Shown: positions 37,300-45,008 of the stretch, piece after piece | Layout of the letters: each line of letters opens with the position of its first letter | How positions within the stretch are numbered: position 1 is the first letter of the stretch | Source: Spirogloea muscicola | Lineage: Eukaryota > Streptophyta > Zygnematophyceae > Spirogloeales > Spirogloeaceae | Length of the DNA: 45,008 bases | Assembly (NCBI GenBank): GCA_009602725.1 | Contig: WELB01000096.1 | Coordinates: 418,233 to 463,240, forward strand | Reading direction: 5' to 3' | The notes under the pieces: generated by a model | The model's input: only the letters and a program-made list of their open reading frames with translations | The model's database searches: none | Told to the model about the DNA's origin: nothing | Translations under genes and position numbers: made by a program

Positions 37300-37800
37300 A
37301 AGTGCTCGCCCATGGGAAAGAGGGGCTGGCAAAGCCAGCCCAAAAAGACTGGACAATGTCCAAAGCCAAGAAGTGCCGAAAAGATACTACACTACAAAGC
37401 ACGGCAAAAACCACACGACGATGCAAAAGGAAGCTCAGTACCCGCGAGTTAGCAACATCAGGTCGGAATGATTTGCTGCAGGGAACGAGGCACTCCGCCG
37501 AGACTCAGAGGCGGCGGCCATAGCACGACCAGCTCGCGTGTGGACGGCGTGGGCAAGGGAGCTTTGAAGCGATATCGCCAGGCGCATGCGGAAGACTTGT
37601 GCAAGCGAACCGGCAGCGTTGAAGCCGGGCAGCGCCCCTGGCAGACCCGGCCGCCGATCAATGGCCTGACGGGCGAGCCGCTTGAGGAGATCCAGCCAGC
37701 GGCTGCCGAATACCCCGTGCACATCAATCGCCAGGGCCGCGGATTCGTGACCAACGGGTGGTCGGCATACTTGCGCTTTGGACCTTGGCAATCTTTGTCG
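37300..37800 (-). mobile_element. 5'-truncated LINE copy, minus strand, with 3' stem-loop
   Basis: The minus strand keeps an open frame over the ORF2 C-terminus: IDVHGVFGSRWLDLLKRLAR, then [40 protein letters not shown], and a stop after MLLTRGY near 37438. About 95 nt of untranslated sequence follow, then GGCTTTGGACATTGTCCAGTC and the stem-loop GGGCTGGC-TTT-GCCAGCCC (37323-37341, read on the minus strand). The tail is CCCTCTTTCCCATGGGCGAG. This is the cleanest view of the 3' end and the best reference for the family. Confidence 0.75.
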
Positions 37801-37805
37801 GTTGT

Positions 37806-37918
37806 GGGCTGGCTGTTCACAGCCCTAACCCGGGGTAAGTAAGCTCCCCTCCGCTGTAGTCTCGTGCATAGAAAGAAGGGCTCTTCTATATGGGGCAAGG
37901 GCTGTGAAATGCCAGCCC
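37806..37918. repeat. Fold-back palindrome, about 27-nt arms
   Basis: GGGCTGGCTGTTCACAGCCC at 37806 (arm to 37832) pairs imperfectly with GGGGCAAGGGCTGTGAAATG plus CCAGCCC at 37892-37918; the loop is about 59 nt. Outside the right arm follow GAAAAGCGTTGACAAGGTTT and GAAGGGGCC, as at 6938 and 38924. Confidence 0.75.
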
Positions 37919-38029
37919 GAAAAGCGTTGACAAGGTTTGAAGGGGCCAAAAGCGCTGTCACAGAATTTGGGTAGTAGTCTCGTGTAGTCTCGTGCATAGC
38001 TGTGTGAATTAGGCGCTTTTCTCCTTTTC

Positions 38030-38425
38030 CGGCTCTTTGGACCTTGTCAACCTTTCTGGGCTGGCCTTTCCCAAGTCTTTCGGATGCGCCAGGCAGTATC
38101 GTTCCAACGTTCCCTTGCCCTCGCAGTCCACACGGGCGCAGGACGCGCTCTGGCGCGTTTGTTTCGGCCTGTTTGCAGCGTGCTCAGGCTAATTAATGCC
38201 TTGCACCAGAAAGCTGGCCGAGCTCTAGTTGGTGGCAGAAGGGCTTCGTATCTGACATCTAGTATTCAGGCATCGATTAGCAACCTTCATGTTTTGACCC
38301 GTGGTTACTGAGCGGGTCAATTTGCTGTAGAGTATGTAGGTCTTTAGATGTGCTTGCCTTTGTACTCGGCCATTTGGCCTTCGTTTGTTTCAAATACACG
38401 AAAATTGGCTCTGGCCGCCGCCTCC
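38030..38425 (+). mobile_element. LINE ORF2 end and 3' UTR, plus strand (sister subfamily)
   Basis: GGACCTTGTCAACCTTTCTG and GGGCTGGCCTTTCCC (38040-38072), the end of one copy, run straight into FRMRQAVSFQRSLALAVHTG of another (38084 on). That copy continues NALHQKAGRALVGGRRAS..LHVLTRGY-stop at 38311 and a 3' untranslated region that matches 35545-35665. Together they repeat 35406-35664 for about 250 bp. Confidence 0.65.
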
Positions 38426-38660
38426 GGGTCTCGGCGGAGCGCCTCCTTCCCCGCATCGAGCTATTCTGACCTGCTGTTGCTCACTCGTGGGTATTGAGCT
38501 TCCCTAGTGTGATGTTGTGTTTGGTAGAGTAGTCCTTCTTCGGCATCTCTTTCTTTGGCTTTGGAAATTGTCCATTCTCTTAGAGCTGGCTTTGCCAGCC
38601 CCTCTTCTCTATGGGCGAGCCCTTTCTTTCCCAGCATTGGGCGAGCCACTTCCTTTTTCC
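38426..38660 (+). mobile_element. LINE 3' end with stem-loop and tail repeats, plus strand
   Basis: CCGCCTCCGGGTCTCGGCGG and GTTGCTCACTCGTGGGTATT match the coding end of the copies at 36420-36520. Then come CTTTGGAAATTGTCCATTCT and a stem-loop with one changed arm (GAGCTGGC-TTT-GCCAGCCC, 38583-38601). It is followed by two to three units of TATGGGCGAGCC/TTGGGCGAGCC. These short tandem units are the clearest tail repeats in the family. Confidence 0.7.
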
Positions 38661-38850
38661 GAGCCACCTCTTCAATTGGGTGATCCTTGCCCCCTTCGGG
38701 AGGCACTTCTTCTCACAGCCACCACCCTCTCCTAGAAGCGTCCTTCTCAAACTTTCCGTCCAAAGAGCGGGGGCGGGAACCGGAAAATATGTAGTGCTGT
38801 AAAGCGTCTTTTCTCTCACAACCACCGCCCTCTCCTGTCATTTCTTTTGG

Positions 38851-38924
38851 GGCTGACTCTTCACAGCCCTTGCCCGAAAAAAGTGGCTCTCCTAAAGGTG
38901 GGCAAGGACTGTGTACGGCCAGCT
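38851..38924. repeat. Fold-back palindrome, 25-nt arms
   Basis: GGCTGACTCTTCACAGCCCT to 38875 pairs imperfectly with GGGCAAGGACTGTGTACGGC to 38924; the loop is 24 nt. The right flank has TTGACAAGGTCCGAAGGGGC and AAAGCGCTG, as at 37920-37960, and later CGATTGAGGAGCC, as at 7047-7060. Confidence 0.75.
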
Positions 38925-39117
38925 CGAACGTATTGACAAGGTCCGAAGGGGCCAAAGCGCTGTCTCAGAGCTTGGGAACGATGGACCTCTTAGTAAACAC
39001 GATTGAGGAGCCGCAAATGCGAAATACTAGCAATTGGAAAGCAATCCCCCCGACGAAAGCCAGAGGCTGCAGCTGGAAAACGGCCGGCACGCAGGTGCAA
39101 GGCTTAAGCTGAAGCAA

Positions 39118-39976
39118 TGTAGGACACAGACAGTCAAGGGTTAGAACGTGCTGATTGGTTTCGGTCGCTGGGGTTTATAGACAAACCCCCAGCACAGTGA
39201 AGCATCACGTGGACACGCAGCGGAATACCTTGCCCTGAGGCGCCGCCAACAGGCGGCGACTCACCTCTCGGTACGGGCCAGCAGCTGTCCCCAGAGGGAG
39301 CAGCCACAGTCTACCTTCGGGAGAGCCGATGAAGATCCGCAGGGACGGATTGCGGCGTCGGGCTGCAGCAGCAGGTAGCAGCAGGCCTGCGTGGACGAGC
39401 TGCGGCAGCAGGCGGCAGCAGGGCTGCGCGCCTCTCTCTGGCGTGGGCTTCGCTCACTTCGACCGGTGCCCTGAGGCAGTTCTCAGCCCTACTTCTAGTG
39501 CTTCATGTGCCACCCTCCCCAGGGGTCTCTGGGAGGCTCGCCTCAAGGCCCACCTCGAGAAGGCGGGCCTACGGGGGATACGGTCGTGAGGGCGGCGGCG
39601 CCGCCCTGCGGCGCGTTGCCGCCCTGCACACCGCCCTGCGCGGCGCCGCCAGGCGCGTCACAGCGCTACACGCATCACAGGTATGTCACTACGAGTCCGG
39701 CGGCCATGAGGTGGCGCTCACCGGTGCGGCGGACATGGCGCCTACGGGCGCGTCGCGGTGCCGCCCTGCGCGGTGCCGCCCTGCGCGGCGCAGTGGCCAT
39801 GGCCCGGGGCCCGGGCGGCCCTGCGCCGACAGCTCCGGCGAGCCGCGGTGAGCCGCGTCTCACTTGCCGCGCGTCGCCCACGTGTCGCACGCCAACGATA
39901 CCGGGGCCGCGTGCCGTTACCACGCGTTAGCGTTCAACCCACGGTTAAACGTCACGTAACGGATGGGGACGTTACA
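39118..39976 (-). mobile_element. Chromovirus LTR, 859 bp, minus orientation
   Basis: On the minus strand it begins TGTAACGTCCCCATCC and ends GTGTCCTACA. Shared blocks with the other LTRs are GGGCCTTGAGGCGAGCC, CCTGGGGAGGGTGGCAC and GAGTCGCCGCC..GGCGGCGCC. It is clearly diverged from the 759-bp pair and is a second subfamily. No internal coding region adjoins it, so it may be a solo LTR. Confidence 0.72.
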
Positions 39977-40347
39977 TAAGCCATGGACCACTGGAGGAAC
40001 ATAGAGAGCCGCATACGGTAGATCTGAGCTAGCAAGCCAGCGGCGTTGAAGTCAGCTTGCTCACCTCGGCTTGTCGGCTGAGGAGGTGCACCGGATGGCC
40101 CTCCTCGTGCAAGATCTGGCAGCAGCCCAGCCTACGTCGGACCCAGCCCAACACCTGCTCAATGCAAGGATTTGCTCGGAGCAGCCCACCCTTCTCGTCC
40201 GGCTGCGTGCCGCAGAGCAGCATATGCAAGAGGTGGATGCCTCGTTGCACCTTGTGCGCAAGAGCCACGGTCCTCCTGAGCATGGACTTGCCAGGGCCCA
40301 TGCACCGCGGCAGTTTTCTGGCCACGGCGACCGGGGAGGGGTGCAGG
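39977..40347. mobile_element. LINE remnant and unassigned retroelement sequence
   Basis: AGAGAGCCGCATACGGTAGA, then TCTGAGCTAGCAAGCCAGC (about 40002-40045), matches the LINE coding tail at 36763-36810. The rest, to 40347, has open frames on both strands without a recognisable family. Just before the LTR at 40348 is CGGGGAGGGGTGCAGG, which could be a polypurine tract. Confidence 0.45.
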
Positions 40348-41106
40348 TGTAACGTTCCCTCCGTTTGAGTGCCAACGGTGCCGGTAACCTTACATGATCG
40401 TATCGTGTCTACCGTTTGGGAATCCCAAACGGTGCGGGTATTTTGCTACACCCCGTTTAGCTAAGTACGGTCCGAAGCCCCGGGCTTCGGACCGCGCGGC
40501 ATCGTCTGCCAGTCGTACTGTCCGAGAGGCGCTGCTTCGCTCGCGCGCGGCATCGTCCGGGAGTTGTCTCCATCCGCCAGGCGCTGCTTCGCTCGCGCGC
40601 GGCAGCGTCCGGCAGATCCGTCGTATTCCCTTGTCAGGCCCGCCCCTCCGGGGCAGGACCTTGGGGCAGCCCTCGTCACACCCTCGGGGGAGGGGTGGCA
40701 GATGGAACGCTTATCAGTAGTAGGCAGAGGCCAGACTGAGCAGTCGGACCCGTGACGCCACGAGAGGGACAGCCCTGCTGCTGCCTGCTGCCGCAGCCGC
40801 CGCCACAGCTCTGCTGCTGCCGCCTGCTGCTCAGCCCGTCGCCGCAGCACTTCGCTGCGGGCCTCGCCGGCTCTCTGTAAGTACCATGGCCGCGCCCCTT
40901 GCGGGGACAGCTGCTGACCCTCGGTGACTCGCCGCCTTCCGGCGGTGCCTCAGGGTAAGACTTCCGCTGCGCTCTGTGCGCGTATGTATGCGCTGTGTGC
41001 GCTGGCGTTCCAATCTGTAAGGGGGTTGTCTCCAAAACACCCTATGTCCGAAACCCAAACAGGACATTCTGACCCGCACTGTGTGATTAGGAACAGAGAT
41101 GTCACA
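40348..41106 (+). mobile_element. Chromovirus LTR, 759 bp, plus orientation
   Basis: Starts TGTAACGTTCCCTCCGTTTG and ends GAACAGAGATGTCACA. It is nearly identical to, and the same length as, the inverted copy at 31532-32290. A tandem unit of 51-52 bp (GCGCGGCATCGTC..GCGCTGCTTCGCTC) is present about 2.5 times from 40494. The primer binding site follows directly, so it acts as a 5' LTR. Confidence 0.9.
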
Positions 41107-41107
41107 A

Positions 41108-41118
41108 TGGTATCAGAG
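41108..41118 (+). other. Primer binding site (initiator Met tRNA type)
   Basis: TGGTATCAGAG lies one base after the LTR end. It is the classic sequence complementary to the 3' end of initiator methionine tRNA, used to prime reverse transcription in many plant LTR elements. Confidence 0.85.
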
Positions 41119-43489
41119 GAGTTCTTGCAACTAGCCAGTCACGTAGAAGGTTGTGTTCTATGCTGACAGTGCAAGGATCCTTCTGAGTGCTGGACTAATT
41201 TTCTCTGTAAGCGTTAATTTGTTTCCAGTGTGTACTTGGAGCTGTCATCGGCGAAGCGGCAAGTGTGCCACCCTTTCGCCTTCGACATCCACGCACCGGG
41301 TCTTAAGATGCTGAGTGGCTCTTCTTCCCGGCGGCAACCTTCATTGCCTGGTCAGTATCTCACCTTCGTAACCACCTGTGCCCGGTGTGTAGCTGGCCTA
41401 TGAAGCACGGCATAGCACCCGGTGCCGCAGGTGGGCGGCAATCTGACTGTCGGCCAGGCGCTGGTATGTACTCTCGCCTGGTGGCCTCCCTCAGTCTGCT
41501 TTTACAGCTTTGCTGTTTGGGGGTATGATCTGGCACGCTACCATGTTTTGCTTTGCTTGCCTAGTGCACGGGCCTTGCTCAGCAACTCTGTGGTAGTATT
41601 CTTTCAGCAGATATGTCTTATACCTGCCACTGACTTGATCCCTCAGTGTGTTGATGTGTAAAGGCATGGAGTCGGCTGAACCAAGCGCGCCAACTAATCC
41701 CCCTCTGCCGGCTGTTCAACCTGCTAAGGTCGAGGCAGTGGTTTGATGAGCTGTCAGGGCTCCACTTGCCATCACTGGACGTCCGACTCCAAGGAGGCGC
41801 AGCGCGTTGTGCGCTTGTTGGAGCAGTATGAGGCTGCTGGTCCAAGGGGACCTGGTCGTAAAGCCCGTGTGTGGGAGTTGCTATGAGGTGTGCAAACTGC
41901 TCGCCCCTGTTGTGGGCCGAACAATCCCTGCATCTTCTGTCGGCTAAGTGCCTGGTGCTGCCGGAGCTTCGGGTGGATGTGCCCAACTATCTCCACCTGC
42001 TGCACCCATAGTCACGACTGGGGTGTGTCCAGCCGTTTCTACTAGCCATGTCTACCTTCCTGTTGCTGCTGGAGTTGCGACTGGACGTGCCCAGCCATCT
42101 CCACCTACCGTGTCGGCTAGGGAAGCAAACAGGTGCAGCCTCAACACCTGACTTTGAGATAGTGGTATGGCTTGCTTGTACGGCAAACCTTTCACATCCC
42201 GCGTGGAGCATGTGACCACCTCTCTGTGTGGGACCCTGCCTTGTGGCAAGCTCCGGTGAAGAAGTTCACCCCTGGGGATCTCATATATTGGGAACTTCTT
42301 CCAAGCTCATTGACCATATGTACAGCATGCCATTCACTTGGCAAAGTAACTGGGCAACAAGTGGTCAGTATGCCACTAACCGCCCAACATGGCCTGTATA
42401 TCAGCTATCAGCTGTGCTGCTGTGTGAAACGAGCTGGCCAGTACCCATTTGTCTAATGTGTGAGACATGGGCCCTGGTGTGGTACAACTCGTTCTAAGCT
42501 GGCCTAAAGTATGGCTTTCTGCCCATGGACGTCGTGGACTTCGTGGTGAGGTCGGTTCGGTGTGCTGCCTCAGCATGGGTGATTCCTACTTTGGCACTCG
42601 CCTTGCCGTACCTCTGGTGTTGGCGGCTGGTGCGCCCTCACCCTGGTTTGTGCCGAGTGCACCCTCCAATTGCTGGCAGTATGGTGCTCTCCACTAAGTG
42701 CGATGAGGAATGTGGCCGTCCACCATCCTCATTGACCCGCAAGGCCTTGGGCCCTGGTCAGTCGCACTTCAGTGCCACCTACTTCCAGTGCAAGCCCTTG
42801 GCTCTCTGCAGCTGTTGATAATGTGATGTCACAGCTATGGGTAGTAAACTTGCGGAGCCAAGCTTGGCAGATTTGCCAACACCCTTTGCAGCCACTGCTT
42901 GGTCAAGTCTTCGCCGGTACACCCCTGGTGATGACCACGTGTCGTGCCACACTTGGCGGGCATGGACGAGACCATGTGGCGTCTTGGTGTCCTGCCCGAG
43001 TGGCCCGTAACGCTGGCTCTATTGGTGGGTAGCGAAGATTGGACCATTGGTCCAGCTAAGTGCTGAGTATCCTGTGCACTCATAGCTGGAAAGCTGCCGG
43101 CATCCGATGCCTGCAGCTGGCTAGTGCCTCAGAGTACTCTGGGTGAGTGCTGGTCTCCGCCTTTGACTGTCAAAGTCAAAGGATTGACTTGTCACGGATG
43201 CTTTGGCACAGCATCTTAGCACTCTGCAATCAACAGCTGTTGTTGAAGATGTCCTTCGCACGCAGCCAGCTTCGACTGTGTATCTGATTCTGATAATGAG
43301 TACGGAGTCTCCCCCTGACTCTGGAGTATGTGTGATTGCCTCACTTCGTGCGGCTCTTGACAATCAGTCACCGAAGTAGTTAGATGAATTGTCCGGACTC
43401 CTTGGACAGGTGCCCCCTCATCCGACGTGGCTCAATGACGTCCAGCGCTCTGCCGCCGTACTGCCCTCTGTCTCGACTGAGTACTCTCG
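41119..43489 (+). pseudogene. Degenerate gag/protease region of the plus-strand element
   Basis: By position this is the leader, gag and protease region between the primer binding site and the reverse transcriptase. No open frame is longer than about 120 codons. I find no zinc knuckle and no DSGA motif. The sequence is full of substitutions and stops, more so than its LTR. Confidence 0.5.
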
Positions 43490-44370
43490 CGTGTTGAGAG
43501 CTGCAATCCCAAGTGGCGGACTTGCTAGAGTACGGGCATAGTGAGCTCCCTAAGTCACCGTATGGTGCACCTATCCGCTTCCTTGTGAAGCACTGTGGTA
43601 GTCAGTGGATGTGCATCCAGCATCGAGCTCTAGACAAGCTCACTGTCAAGAGCCAATGCCCTCTGCTTGGCATTGATGATCTGTGTGATCGTCGTAGAGA
43701 AGCAAGCGTGCTTTGCTTGCTTGATTTGTGAGAGCTTATCACCACCTTTGTATCACGCCTGGGAAAGTTCCGAGTTGGCTTGTCGTGCGCCGCTCGCACA
43801 CTTCCAGCCCCGTGTTAGTTTGTGACAGTGGGAGTCTTTGGCCCCATAGTATGACTCTGTGCTGGTATACTTGGATGACATACCGGTGTTCGTATGCCAC
43901 CCGAGGATCACGTACTGCACCTGCAGCTAGTGCTGCCTTTGCAACGTGAGAATCACTTGTCTGCCAAGTGTATGTCACCAGTAGTAGAGCGTATAGTGGG
44001 CAAAGACGGGGTTCGCGTCGACCCCAAAAGTAGTAGTCAATCATGCTGCATCTGTCTGCAGAGACTGACGTAAAGGACTGGCTAAGTGCCACGGAATGTG
44101 CCGCAGTTGCGTTCCTTTCGAGGATTCGCACAGTATACCCGTTCCTGTCAGGATTCCTGTTAGGACACGGGAGTATGACATCTCCTCTTACGAAGCTCAC
44201 TCGTAAGGACGTACCCTGGGGTGGACGTCCAAATGCCCGTGGGCATTTGAGGAAATTCAAAACGGGTTCTAGTATCCCCACCTGTTTTGGGCCTTGCCTC
44301 GAGAAGGCGCTCCATTGTTGTCATATATTGTGTGACGCCTCTTTGATCGGCATCTGCCGTTCTCTTGCAG
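43490..44370 (+). pseudogene. Ty3/gypsy reverse transcriptase remnant, plus strand
   Basis: Broken frames carry ADLLEYGHSELPKSPYGAPI, MCIQHRALDKLTVKSQCPLL and ASVLCLLDL; then YHHLCITPGKVPSW, and VLVYLDD in altered form near 43862. Next comes IVGKDGVRVDPK near 43996, and FLSRIRTVYPFLSGF with MTSPLTKLTRKDVPW up to RNase H-like FGPCLEKAL..ILCDASLIG. The order is that of a Ty3/gypsy polymerase, with many stops. No integrase follows; the similarity ends at about 44370. Confidence 0.8.
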
Positions 44371-45008
44371 GAGGGTCATCTGCCATTCTTTTCTGCCTTT
44401 CCTGTCGCCCACCCCCAACCCGACCGTTGGCGCGCCTGCGCTTGCCCCCCGCGCCGCGGCGGCGGCGGCGGTCCTTTCGCCCCCCGCTGCCGCCGGCTGG
44501 CGAGCTGGCGCCGACGAGCTCATGGCCGCGCCAGGCCCCGGGGCTTCTTCGGGCGCCACGCTCAAGGCCGCGCCAGACCCTGGCCCCGCCCCTCTGGTTG
44601 CCTCGCCGCTGCCGAGTTCCCCCGGTCACCCTCGGCTGGGCAGCAGTTCCCCGTGCCTGCGCCAGCGACAGCTGCTCCTCCCGACGCTTCAAGCCCCGCG
44701 GCGGCGGCCTCGGGCGCCCCGGCCTCCTCTACCCCGGCGGGAGCCGAGCTCGTCCTCCCCTACCAGGCGCCTCCTGTCTTCACAGGCAGCGACGGCCTGA
44801 GTACGAGCGAGGTTCTGTCCCTTCGGCCATCCAACTCTTGGCGGCCGCGGCACCACCGGCCCTCCCTCCCCCTCCCGCCATCCCCCCTGCCATTGCTGCT
44901 TCCTCAACCTCCTCTTGCAGCCCCACAAGCGGTATAGGTCGAGTCGTCATGGCCCCCGTCAGCACGGCTCCCCCCGCTCTGTGGCACCTCCGGCCCTCCT
45001 AGTATAGG
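44371..45008 (+). other. GC-rich segment with overlapping open frames, unresolved
   Basis: Pro/Ala/Ser-rich frames are open on both strands for most of this segment. The frame at 44365-44937 reads PVPAPATAAPPDASSP.. and LPYQAPPVFTGSDGLSTSEV, which looks slightly more protein-like than the others. It could be the start of another gag or a host exon that continues beyond the window. High GC alone can keep frames open, so I make no call. Confidence 0.3.

Noticed and set aside
40494-40610. Regular repeats that might suggest a CRISPR array
   Set aside because: Only about 2.5 tandem units of 51-52 bp inside an LTR U3 region of a nuclear retroelement, with no variable spacers.
44230-44249. Small palindrome CAAATGCCC-GT-GGGCATTTG
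   Set aside because: A 9-bp perfect palindrome inside a decayed polymerase region; single copy and without context, so probably chance.

Overview
The window looks like nuclear DNA of a green alga (Chlorophyta; a trebouxiophyte or core chlorophyte is my best guess, placement not provable here). The reasons are intron-rich genes with plant-type relatives, TTTAGGG-like telomere motifs, TGTAA candidate poly(A) signals, a plant-type DUR3 urea transporter and monodehydroascorbate reductase, and chromovirus (Ty3/gypsy) and LINE-type retroelements. It splits into a gene-rich half (about 1-27.7 kb) and a retroelement half (about 27.9-44.4 kb).

Gene half. After a 111-nt poly(A) run comes a plus-strand gene I cannot name (about 112-2200). 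It is convergent with a complete nine-exon monodehydroascorbate reductase gene (minus, 2774-6628, 437 aa). A palindromic repeat element (about 6845-7262) separates this from a complete 14-exon DUR3-type urea/solute symporter (minus, 8326-12874, 722 aa). DUR3 is divergent from a long ABCC (MRP-type) transporter gene (plus, 14631-23306, at least 18 further exons after a 92-nt assembly gap that hides its start). The ABCC gene converges on an eight-exon gene for an unnamed membrane protein of 460 aa (minus, 23876-27624). All exon models were built by hand from GT-AG (and a few GC-AG) borders, and every junction kept the reading frame.

Retroelement half. It is a nested pile of at least two families. 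(1) A chromovirus with TG...CA long terminal repeats; five related LTR copies lie at 28164-29094 (+), 31532-32290 (-), 35705-36189 (+), 39118-39976 (-) and 40348-41106 (+). Broken gag, protease, reverse transcriptase and integrase/chromodomain pieces lie around them. (2) A LINE-like element whose ORF2 C-terminus carries a zinc-finger-like motif and a putative restriction-like endonuclease. Its 3' ends carry a conserved 19-nt stem-loop (GGGCTGGC-NNN-GCCAGCCC), often followed by GGGCGAGC-type short repeats. Several 5'-truncated copies occur on both strands. Larger fold-back palindromes share the same core.

The host genes do not form a pathway: ascorbate recycling, urea uptake and ABCC export are separate functions. 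The least described content is the LINE 3'-end/fold-back family, the permuted integrase-LTR-gag junction, the GC-AG introns and the two genes without a name.
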